A stretch of 5,457 nt of DNA. Origin: Geopsychrobacter sp. (GTDB taxonomy: Bacteria; Desulfobacterota; Desulfuromonadia; Desulfuromonadales; Geopsychrobacteraceae). Shown piece by piece: positions 1-5,457 of the stretch. Below the pieces are notes generated by a model, which did no database searches, had not been told where the DNA came from, and was given only the letters and a program-made list of their open reading frames with translations. The stretch covers positions 1 through 5,457 of the forward strand of contig JAUXIR010000142.1 in assembly GCA_030620915.1 (NCBI GenBank). Direction: 5' to 3'. A program made the position numbers and the translations under genes. The first letter of the stretch is position 1. Each line of letters begins with the position of its first letter.

Positions 1-1169
1 AGTTCAGCCAGGACTTCGGTAGTATGCTCTCCCAGTAATGGTGGGGCCTGAGAATACTCGACCGGGGTCTGGGAAAACTTCATCGGGCTGCCGACCAGCG
101 GCACCTTCCCGGCACTCTGATGCTCCAGGTCGATGCGCATCTGTCGCGCCTCGATCTGCGGCTCGTTGAACACTTCGGTGAGGGTATTGATCGGCCCACA
201 GGGGACCCCCGCCTCCTCAAGCAAGGCGATCCAGTCGGCGCTGTCGCGCTGCTGCAGGGCCTGCTCGATCAGCGGGATCAGCTGTTTGCGGTTCTCGACC
301 CGCGCGGCGTTGCTGGTAAAACGTGGATCGGTGGCCAGCGCGGCGCAACCCGCCAGGCGGCAGAATCTGCCGAACTGCCCGTCGTTACCGACCGCCAGGA
401 TGATATGTCCGTCGGCAGTCGCCAACGCCTGATAGGGGACGATATTCGGGTGGGCGTTGCCGAGCCGCCCCGGCGCGTTACCGCTGACCAGGTAGTTCAT
501 CGCCTGGTTCGCCAGGGTCGCGACCTGGACATCGAACAGCGCCAGATCGATATGCTGCCCCTCGCCGGTCCGCTCGCGATGAGTCAGTGCGGCCAGCACC
601 GCGGTGCTGGCATACATGCCGGTGAAGATATCGACGATCGCCACACCGACCTTCATCGGCCCGCCCCCCGCTTCGCCATCCGGCGCACCGGTGACGCTCA
701 TCAAGCCCCCCATCCCCTGGATCAAGAAGTCGTAACCGGCGCGCCGGCTATTGGGTCCGGTCTGGCCGAAGCCGGTAATCGAACAGTAGATCAGCTTTGG
801 GTTGAGCTGCTTGAGTGTCGCGTAATCGAGGCCGTACTTGGCCAGCCCGCCGACCTTGAAATTCTCCAGCAGGATATCGCTCTGCTCGGCCAGACGACAG
901 ACCAGCTCACGCCCGGCCGGACAGGTGAAGTCGATGGTGACCGACTTCTTGCCGCGATTGGCGGAGAGGAAATAGGCGGCATCGCTGGTCGGGTTCCCCT
1001 CGGCATCCTGCAGGAAAGGGGGGCCCCAGCCGCGGGTGTCGTCACCGACCTTGGGCCGTTCGACCTTGATAACCTCGGCGCCCAGGTCGGCCAGGGTCTG
1101 GCCGGCCCAGGGGCCGGCCAGCACCCGACTGAGATCGAGGACACGAATATGACTGAGCGGACCTGCCAT
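1..1169 (-). CDS. Family III (CaiB/BaiF) CoA-transferase, SUGCT-like; 3' end outside window
   Basis: This gene should move CoA from an acyl-CoA donor to a carboxylic acid in the cytoplasm. An open frame of 389 codons runs without a stop from the ATG at 1169 to the left edge. The start follows a purine-rich AGAAGAAGGGG stretch, and the protein begins exactly as the family does (MAGPLSHIRVLDLSRVLAGP). Visible family features are GAEVIKVERP (residues 30-39), the SANRGKKS segment (69-76), YCSITGFGQTGP (128-139), and VGVAIVDIFTGMY (174-186), whose D180 aligns with the catalytic Asp169 of formyl-CoA transferase and CaiB. The later GVPCGPINTLTEVF segment and the LLGEHTTEVL tail resemble from memory the human succinate-hydroxymethylglutarate/glutarate CoA-transferase SUGCT. 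Probably only some 20 residues are missing. It lies 27 bp after etfA, suggesting that it activates an acid whose CoA ester is oxidised through EtfAB. Family membership is firm; the substrate (glutarate or another dicarboxylate) is inferred. Confidence 0.93.
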   Translation of the reverse strand, partial: MAGPLSHIRVLDLSRVLAGPWAGQTLADLGAEVIKVERPKVGDDTRGWGPPFLQDAEGNPTSDAAYFLSANRGKKSVTIDFTCPAGRELVCRLAEQSDILLENFKVGGLAKYGLDYATLKQLNPKLIYCSITGFGQTGPNSRRAGYDFLIQGMGGLMSVTGAPDGEAGGGPMKVGVAIVDIFTGMYASTAVLAALTHRERTGEGQHIDLALFDVQVATLANQAMNYLVSGNAPGRLGNAHPNIVPYQALATADGHIILAVGNDGQFGRFCRLAGCAALATDPRFTSNAARVENRKQLIPLIEQALQQRDSADWIALLEEAGVPCGPINTLTEVFNEPQIEARQMRIDLEHQSAGKVPLVGSPMKFSQTPVEYSQAPPLLGEHTTEVLAE

Positions 1170-1196
1170 GACTATTTACCCCTTCTTCTGCAATGC

Positions 1197-2111
1197 TTAA
1201 GCTGAAAGTTTTTCGGTCAGAATCGGCACCAGTTGCTTCAGGTCGGCCACCGCCAACACATCGGCAATCTCACCGATCGGCGCATCCTTGTCGGTGTTGA
1301 TCGCGATCACGAACTCCGATTTCTTCATCCCGGCCAGGTGCTGGATGGCACCGGAGATCCCGCAGGCGACATAGAGTTTGGGCGAGACGGTCTGGCCGGT
1401 GGTCCCGACCTGACGACTGTGATCGGCCCATTCGGAATCGACCACCGGACGGCTGGCGCCGTATTCGCCCTTAAGCGCCTTGGCCAGACCTTCGACCATG
1501 GCCAGGTTTTCCGGCTTGCCGATACCGCGCCCGGCACTGACGATGATTTCGGCTTTGGAGAGATCGACGCCGCCAGCTTCGGCCTCTTCGTAACCGCCGA
1601 ACACGACCTGGGTAGCGGCGTTGCTATCGATCTTTCCCACCCGCGGACTACCGACCGGATCGCTGGAGAGGCCGAAGGCTCCCGACTGCAGAGAGACGAC
1701 AGTCTGAGCTGTTTTGACCCTGACCTCGCGGCGCAGCTTGGAGTTGCAGACCGGCACAACCGGAACCCCATCGACAATCTCGACGACCTCGGAGACATGG
1801 GCGGCTCCGAGTGCCAGAGCAACCCGCGGCGCCAGGTCCCAGCCGTAGGAGGAGTGGGAAAAAACCACCATATCCGGCTCTTCCTTGGCGATTACATCGA
1901 GCAGCAACTGCTTATGCACCGCCGGATTAAATTCGCTATGTTTGCCGCTGTCGGCCAGATAGAGGGTGCCATCGTACTGCGGCAGGGTGCTGTCGCTGCC
2001 GACCAGAAACATGGCGGAGTCGGCACCCAGCTTGCGGGCAAAGTCAACCAGTTCATAGGTTGAACCTGAAAGCTTTCCATCTCTATATTCAGCAACCAGT
2101 AGTGTCTTCAT
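1197..2111 (-). CDS. etfA: Electron transfer flavoprotein alpha subunit
   Basis: EtfA carries the redox-active FAD of the EtfAB heterodimer, a soluble carrier taking electrons from acyl-CoA dehydrogenases to a membrane quinone reductase or another acceptor. The 304-aa length is typical of the family. Residues 1 to about 185 form the N-terminal alpha/beta domain. The C-terminal FAD domain shows VSAGRGIG (191-198), SRPVVD with R221, QVGTTGQTVSPKLY (234-247), GISGAIQHLAGM (251-262) with H258, and INTDKDAP (271-278), all standard FAD-binding elements. The tail after DAP reads IGEIADVLAVADL, whereas many EtfAs have IF..ADYGIVGDL, so it belongs to a divergent branch. The ATG at 2111 has a strong AAGGAG six bases upstream. 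It starts 18 bp after the etfB stop and ends 27 bp before the CoA-transferase, which fits one operon. The electron donor and acceptor are not in the window. Confidence 0.97.
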   Translation of the reverse strand: MKTLLVAEYRDGKLSGSTYELVDFARKLGADSAMFLVGSDSTLPQYDGTLYLADSGKHSEFNPAVHKQLLLDVIAKEEPDMVVFSHSSYGWDLAPRVALALGAAHVSEVVEIVDGVPVVPVCNSKLRREVRVKTAQTVVSLQSGAFGLSSDPVGSPRVGKIDSNAATQVVFGGYEEAEAGGVDLSKAEIIVSAGRGIGKPENLAMVEGLAKALKGEYGASRPVVDSEWADHSRQVGTTGQTVSPKLYVACGISGAIQHLAGMKKSEFVIAINTDKDAPIGEIADVLAVADLKQLVPILTEKLSA

Positions 2112-2129
2112 TGTTCTCTCCTTGTCAGG

Positions 2130-2903
2130 CTAAGCCAGGACCGCGGTTTTGTCTTTGAGGATCTGAATCAGCTGATCGGCCAGATCGTTCACATCACCCT
2201 CCAGCACCAGTCCACCAGCCTTCTTTTCCGGGAAGTAGATTTTGCCGGTCTCCTGCCTGGCCTCCACCTTGAGCAGTTCAGAGACCTCGACGGAGAGGAG
2301 TTCCTTCTTCTTGGCCTTCATGATGTTCGGCAGGGTCGGGTAGCGTGGGGTGTTCAGGCCCAACTGGCAAGTGACCAGCGCCGGGGTGGCACAACTGACC
2401 CTGGCCTTCAGGCCGCCTTCGAGCTCACGTTTAGCACTGACCCTACCCCCCGCAAAAGTAAAATCAACGATGGTCGAGATACTCGGCAGATTGAGCAGTT
2501 CGGCGACCAGCACGCCGACCTGGGCGCTTCCGCGGTCCTGCGACTGCATGCCGGTGAAGATCAGGTCGAAGCCTTTATTCCTGGCGAACTCGGCGATCAT
2601 CGAGGCGATCTCAAAGGGGTCTTTTTGATGGGAGTTATCATCGGCGACATGCAGACCGCGATCGCAGCCCATCGCCAACGCCTTCTTCATCGTCTCCTTC
2701 ACCCGCTGTGGCCCGATACAGAGAACGGTCAGATCAGAATCACCGACCTGCTCCTTGAGTTGCACCGCCTGCTCGATGGCGTACTCGTCATACTCATTCA
2801 TCCGCCAGGCAAGGTCGCTGTCGTCGTACCAGGTCCCGCTAGCGGCGACCTTGAACTTCGATTCCATATCGGGAACCTGTTTGATGCAAACCAGAATCTT
2901 CAT
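2130..2903 (-). CDS. etfB: Electron transfer flavoprotein beta subunit
   Basis: EtfB pairs with EtfA; it binds AMP in canonical ETFs or a second FAD in bifurcating ones, and carries the loop that docks on acyl-CoA dehydrogenases. The 257-aa protein opens with the typical MKILVCIKQVPD and has the MNEYDEYAIEQAV segment (35-47). The nucleotide-site segment is FTGMQSQDRGSAQVG (116-130). The ETF-beta signature is LGLNTPRYPTLPNIMKAKKK (181-200); L191 corresponds to the Leu of the human recognition loop, so an acyl-CoA dehydrogenase partner is likely. The 123-130 motif (DRGSAQVG) is intermediate: it shares AQVG with bifurcating ETFs (DGDTAQVGP) but lacks DGDT. The start is supported by GGAG seven bases before the ATG at 2903; the stop is TAG. 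It is first in the etfBA-CoA-transferase cluster. The subunit identity is firm; the bifurcating or non-bifurcating mode is unresolved. Confidence 0.97.
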   Translation of the reverse strand: MKILVCIKQVPDMESKFKVAASGTWYDDSDLAWRMNEYDEYAIEQAVQLKEQVGDSDLTVLCIGPQRVKETMKKALAMGCDRGLHVADDNSHQKDPFEIASMIAEFARNKGFDLIFTGMQSQDRGSAQVGVLVAELLNLPSISTIVDFTFAGGRVSAKRELEGGLKARVSCATPALVTCQLGLNTPRYPTLPNIMKAKKKELLSVEVSELLKVEARQETGKIYFPEKKAGGLVLEGDVNDLADQLIQILKDKTAVLA

Positions 2904-2940
2904 GGGTAATCTCCAGTTGTTCAGTTAGGAGTTGAGAGAT

Positions 2941-3011
2941 AAAAATTCCACGAAGGCGCCTCGGCCTTCTGAGAGAGGAGAACGCATTTCAAAGGAGATG
3001 CGCCTTCGTGG
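2941..3011 (-). terminator. Candidate intrinsic terminator / large palindrome between oadA and etfB
   Basis: CCACGAAGGCGC at 2948-2959 is perfectly complementary to GCGCCTTCGTGG at 3000-3011, a 12-bp stem enclosing 40 bases. Read on the minus strand, the stem is followed by AATTTTT (2941-2947), the arrangement of a rho-independent terminator. It sits about 165 bases past the oadA stop and ends about 37 bases before the etfB start, so it would separate oadA transcription from etfBA. The loop is long for a classical terminator and contains smaller hairpins, so it could instead be a leader structure or a dispersed palindromic repeat. Confidence 0.5.
2983..3002. repeat. Nested hairpin inside the oadA-etfB palindrome
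   Basis: CGCATTTC (2983-2990) pairs with GAGATGCG (2995-3002) around an AAAG loop. The stem is eight pairs with one G-T wobble in the plus-strand RNA, which becomes an A-C mismatch in the minus-strand RNA. Its right arm overlaps the right arm of the 12-bp stem at 3000-3002, so the two cannot both form fully. A second local stem, GAAGGC (2952-2957) with GCCTTC (2964-2969), also competes with the outer arm. The alternatives are real by base pairing; any function is unknown. Confidence 0.4.
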
Positions 3012-3095
3012 CAACTTAATTTTGTTGGTTACAGGCGTTCACTCGGAAGCTCGGCGATATCTTTGGTGCTCCCCCGGCTAAGTGCTTTGTAGAAC

Positions 3096-3116
3096 CCGAT
3101 CCAAAAACAGGATCGG
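3096..3116. other. Stem-loop in the oadA 3' untranslated region
   Basis: CCGATCC (3096-3102) and GGATCGG (3110-3116) form a perfect 7-bp stem with a 7-base loop. It lies about 60 bases downstream of the oadA stop. On the minus strand the T-run is in the loop, not after the stem, so it does not look like a standard terminator. It could be an mRNA 3'-end or processing hairpin. The rest of 3012-3177 shows no gene or other clear structure. Confidence 0.4.
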
Positions 3117-3177
3117 ACACCCTTCTCAATAAACGAAGGACACAGACGGAAGCAGGTCCCGCTGCCAAACCGATGAA

Positions 3178-5196
3178 TCAGGCCAGGGTCAAGAGGACCT
3201 GTCCGATCTCGACCGCATCACCCTCCTGAATGAGCAGTTGGCCGATGGTCCCGTCCCGCTCGGCAATGATTTCGTTCTCCATGTTCATCGCCTCGAGGAT
3301 GAGGAGCAGATCCCCTTCCTGCACCTGTTGTCCGGCAGTCACCTCCAGCTTCCAGATATTGCCGGCCAGGGGTGCGGTCACCCCGTTTTCAGCGGCAACA
3401 GAGACCGGTGCAGCACAGCCCTTCTCACCGACATAACTCAGCAGAGCCTCGCCGATATCAACGCTATCGCCCTCCTTGACCAGGATGTCGGCGATAACGC
3501 CTGATTTCTCGGCCAGAACTTCATGTTCCATCTTCATCGCTTCGAGAATGAACAGCAGATCCCCTTCTTCAACCTCATCCCCCGCAGCCACCTCGATCTT
3601 CCAGATATTCCCGGCCAGCTGGGCATCGGTGGTGTCGGCAGCAACCTGAGCAGCTGTCCCGGCCGGAATAGCTGCGGCGGCGACCGCTGCAGCTGCGGCC
3701 CCCTCGGCGCCGGCGACCTGAACGACGAAACTCTTGCCGCCGCCGGTTACGGTGTAGGTCTCACCAGCGGCAACCGGTGCCGCTGCGGCCGCATCCTCGC
3801 CGGTCGGGGCCGGCTCGAAGGCAGCGGGGTTGTCACGGTTCTCGATAAATTTCAGCCCGACCTGTGGAAAGAGCGCGTAGGTCAAAACATCATCGATCTC
3901 GTTCTCGGCCAGGCTGAGTTTCTTCTCGGCGGCGATCTCACGCAGTTCAGCGGTCAGTCGTTCCACCTCGGGTTCAAGCAGATCGGCCGGACGACAGCTG
4001 ATCGGCGAAACCCCTTTCAGAATTTTTGTCTGCAGCTCCTTGTTGACCGGCGCCGGAGTGGAGCCGTATTCGCCCTTGAGGACGGCGGTCGTCTCCTTGG
4101 TCACCGACTTATAGCGTTCTCCGGCCAGGATATTGAGTACCGCCTGACTGCCGACGATCTGCGAGGTCGGGGTCACCAGCGGCAGGAAGCCGAGATCCTC
4201 GCGCACGAAGGGAATCTCTTCCAGCACCTGGTCGATCTTGTCGCTGGCCCCCTGCTCGCGCAGCTGGCTTTCCATGTTGGTCAGCATGCCGCCGGGAACC
4301 TGAGCCATGATAATCCGTGAATCGATCCCCTTAAGGGCGCCCTCGAACTTGACGTACTTCTTACGCACTTCGCGAAAATAAGCGGCGATCTCCTGCAGCG
4401 GAGTCAGATCGAGACCGGTGTCACGCTCGGTCCCCTCGGTCATGGCGACCAGGGTCTCGGTGGGAGAATGGGCATAGGTCAGGCTCATGGAAGAGATCGC
4501 GGTGTCGACACCGTCGAGTCCGGCCTCGATCGCCTTCAGATAGGCGGAAGTGGACATGCCGGTCGTGGCATGACAGTGCATATGAATCGGAACATCCACC
4601 GCCTGCTTGAGTTTTTTGACCAACTCGTAGGCCGCGCCGGGGGTGATCAGACCGGCCATATCCTTGATGCAGATCGAGTGAGCCCCCATATCCTCAATGG
4701 TCTTGGCCAGGTCCACCCACTTGGCGAGGGTATGAACCGGGCTGACGGTGTAGGAGATACAGCCCTGGGCATGTTTCTCCTGCTTGATGACCGCCTTGAC
4801 GGCGGTCTTAAGGTTGCGCGGATCATTCATGGCGTCAAACACCCGGAAAACATCGATACCGTTAACCGCCGCCCGCTCGACGAATTTCTCGACGACGTCA
4901 TCGGCATAATGACGGTAGCCCAGGATATTCTGCCCCCTGAACAGCATCTGCTGCGGGGTGTTTGGCATCGCCTGCTTCAGGGCCCTGAGACGCTCCCAGG
5001 GATCCTCACCCAGAAAACGGATGCAGGAGTCGAAAGTGGCTCCTCCCCAGGTTTCAAGTGACCAGTAACCGATCTTATCCAACTTCTCCGCGATGGGAAG
5101 CATATCTTCCAGTCGCATCCGGGTCGCGAACAGGGACTGGTGCGCGTCGCGCAGAACAAGTTCGGTAATGCCTAAGGGTTTTTTAGCCTTACTCAT
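3178..5196 (-). CDS. oadA: Oxaloacetate decarboxylase alpha / pyruvate carboxylase B subunit with tandem biotinyl domains
   Basis: This cytoplasmic carboxyltransferase moves CO2 between oxaloacetate/pyruvate and protein-bound biotin. With OadB/OadG it would act in a Na+-pumping decarboxylase; with a separate biotin carboxylase, as pyruvate carboxylase. None of these partners is in the window. The ATG at 5196 follows GAGG by seven bases. The HMGL-like barrel has RDAHQS (16-21, metal ligand D17), FRGQN (86-90), KDMAG with catalytic K178, and HMHCHATTG (205-213, metal ligands H207 and H209). The conserved carboxylase region runs to about 455 ([17 protein letters not shown]). An Ala-rich linker spans about 456-525. 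Two biotinyl domains follow: 526-589 with EAMKM (K555) and 609-672 with EAMNM (N638). The core resembles Klebsiella OadA closely from memory; OadA is usually about 590-600 aa, so the excess equals one extra biotinyl domain. The terminal copy lacks the biotin-accepting Lys. Whether it works as OadA or PycB is uncertain. Confidence 0.95.
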   Translation of the reverse strand: MSKAKKPLGITELVLRDAHQSLFATRMRLEDMLPIAEKLDKIGYWSLETWGGATFDSCIRFLGEDPWERLRALKQAMPNTPQQMLFRGQNILGYRHYADDVVEKFVERAAVNGIDVFRVFDAMNDPRNLKTAVKAVIKQEKHAQGCISYTVSPVHTLAKWVDLAKTIEDMGAHSICIKDMAGLITPGAAYELVKKLKQAVDVPIHMHCHATTGMSTSAYLKAIEAGLDGVDTAISSMSLTYAHSPTETLVAMTEGTERDTGLDLTPLQEIAAYFREVRKKYVKFEGALKGIDSRIIMAQVPGGMLTNMESQLREQGASDKIDQVLEEIPFVREDLGFLPLVTPTSQIVGSQAVLNILAGERYKSVTKETTAVLKGEYGSTPAPVNKELQTKILKGVSPISCRPADLLEPEVERLTAELREIAAEKKLSLAENEIDDVLTYALFPQVGLKFIENRDNPAAFEPAPTGEDAAAAAPVAAGETYTVTGGGKSFVVQVAGAEGAAAAAVAAAAIPAGTAAQVAADTTDAQLAGNIWKIEVAAGDEVEEGDLLFILEAMKMEHEVLAEKSGVIADILVKEGDSVDIGEALLSYVGEKGCAAPVSVAAENGVTAPLAGNIWKLEVTAGQQVQEGDLLLILEAMNMENEIIAERDGTIGQLLIQEGDAVEIGQVLLTLA
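3181..3621 (-). repeat. Tandem duplication of the biotinyl domain within oadA
   Basis: Codons 526-589 (3430-3621) and 609-672 (3181-3372) encode two biotin/lipoyl-attachment domains offset by exactly 83 residues. By hand count 38 of 64 aligned residues are identical, including AGNIWK, EGDLL and ILEAM. A 19-residue linker with Ala, Val and Gly separates them. Copy 1 has AAG (Lys) at the modification site (3532-3534, minus strand); copy 2 has AAC (Asn) at 3283-3285. The divergence shows that this is not a recent duplication. Confidence 0.9.
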
Positions 5197-5254
5197 GAGT
5201 CCACCTCTTTATTTTTGTCAGCTCAGCGCAGCCGGGTTCGTCGATATAATTAAT

Positions 5255-5299
5255 GCGGAGCATCTCCCCGGACGCCACTGTTTCAAGGAGATGCTCCGC
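5255..5299. repeat. 13-bp perfect palindrome upstream of oadA
   Basis: GCGGAGCATCTCC (5255-5267) is the exact reverse complement of GGAGATGCTCCGC (5287-5299), with a 19-base loop. It lies 58 bases upstream of the oadA start, between the stop of the possible upstream gene and oadA. On the minus strand it is followed by ATTAATTATA, an AT-rich stretch but a poor T-run, so it may be a weak terminator, an mRNA leader hairpin or a copy of a dispersed palindromic repeat. Its right half shares TTTCAA-GGAGATGC with the palindrome at 2948-3011. Confidence 0.55.
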
Positions 5300-5305
5300 T
5301 TCTAC

Positions 5306-5324
5306 GCTTCGATTCGCCCGAAGC
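5306..5324. other. Small hairpin beside the upstream palindrome
   Basis: GCTTCG (5306-5311) pairs with CGAAGC (5319-5324) around a 7-base loop. On the minus strand it precedes the 13-bp palindrome and follows the stop of the possible gene at 5358. There is no T-run. With the neighbouring palindrome it makes 5255-5324 densely structured. The remaining 5325-5357 and 5197-5254 hold only the oadA ribosome-binding site (GAGGTGG) and no other feature I can support. Confidence 0.3.
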
Positions 5325-5357
5325 CGCAGGCCTTGGCCGGTGATAAAGGTTCAGGGG

Positions 5358-5457
5358 CTAAAAACGGGTCGCGCCACGGCAGCTACTGATTGCGAACTCT
5401 ACCAACTTGTCCGGACAGCTGACGCGATAATCGCCGTCAAAACCCATGGCCTGCGAT
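5358..5457 (-). CDS. Possible C-terminal end of an unrecognised upstream gene
   Basis: An open minus-strand frame enters from the right edge and ends at a TAG (5358-5360) after 32 complete codons. Its last residues include GFDGDYRVSCPDKLVEFAI. Third-codon-position GC is about two thirds, in keeping with real genes here, and the stop lies 161 bp upstream of oadA on the same strand. I do not recognise the family; the tail does not look like the C-terminus of a biotin carboxylase (PycA/AccC), which would have been a natural neighbour. A stretch this short could be open by chance, so the call is tentative. Confidence 0.4.
   Translation of the reverse strand, partial: SQAMGFDGDYRVSCPDKLVEFAISSCRGATRF

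Noticed and set aside
120..1205. 361-codon open frame on the plus strand
   Set aside because: It lies antisense to the CoA-transferase, whose protein has clear family motifs throughout. The open antisense frame is explained by GC-biased codon use.
3148..3170. Sigma-54-like TTGGCA...TGCT on the minus strand after oadA
   Set aside because: The GG-to-GC spacing is one base too long for a -24/-12 promoter and it lies far from etfB.
3523..4320. 265-codon plus-strand frame, with others at 1233-2063 and 4468-5061
   Set aside because: All are antisense shadows of oadA or etfA and have no recognisable domains.
5245..5250. Perfect TATAAT on the plus strand
   Set aside because: There is no -35-like hexamer at suitable spacing and no plus-strand gene downstream; the stretch is AT-rich by the palindrome.
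5093..5389. 98-codon plus-strand frame reaching into the upstream gap
   Set aside because: It overlaps the oadA start antisense and runs through the palindrome and hairpin; no convincing ribosome-binding site or domain.
1..5457. Insertion sequences, CRISPR arrays, tRNA genes or a new defence/mobile system
   Set aside because: No transposase, integrase, regularly spaced repeats or tRNA-like fold was seen; the coding content is ordinary central metabolism.

Overview
The window looks like part of a bacterial chromosome of moderately high GC. All genes I can support lie on the minus strand, so transcription runs right to left. The set is a carboxyltransferase/oxaloacetate decarboxylase alpha subunit, an electron transfer flavoprotein pair and a family III CoA-transferase. 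It suggests an anaerobic or facultative organism that catabolises organic acids. The gene style fits a Desulfuromonas/Geobacter-like deltaproteobacterium, but that is inference from protein content and no taxonomic marker is present.

Layout, in transcription order from the right edge. (1) 5358-5457 holds the last 32 codons of a possible gene entering from outside; I do not recognise it. (2) 5197-5357 is non-coding and carries a 13-bp perfect inverted repeat and a smaller hairpin. (3) 3178-5196 is oadA, 672 aa, with an N-terminal carboxyltransferase, an Ala-rich linker and two tandem biotinyl domains. The first has the standard biotin-accepting Lys (K555); the second, at the usual C-terminal position, has Asn (N638) there. 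(4) 2904-3177 is a 274-bp gap with two hairpin regions. The larger has a 12-bp stem followed on the minus strand by a T-run and is a candidate terminator. (5) etfB (2130-2903), etfA (1197-2111) and a CaiB/BaiF-type CoA-transferase (start at 1169, running off the left edge) are separated by only 18 and 27 bp, each with its own Shine-Dalgarno sequence, and very probably form one operon.

Working model (inference): the CoA-transferase activates a carboxylic acid. Its sequence most resembles the succinyl-CoA:glutarate (SUGCT-like) branch, so glutarate or another dicarboxylate is a good candidate. An acyl-CoA dehydrogenase outside the window would oxidise the CoA ester and pass electrons to EtfAB. 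OadA handles pyruvate/oxaloacetate carboxyl transfer and appears to be a separate transcription unit.

The most unusual observations are the duplicated biotinyl domain with a Lys-to-Asn change in the terminal copy, and two related palindromes, sharing a TTTCAA(A)GGAGATGC core, on either side of oadA. I see no mobile element, CRISPR array, RNA gene or evident new defence system.
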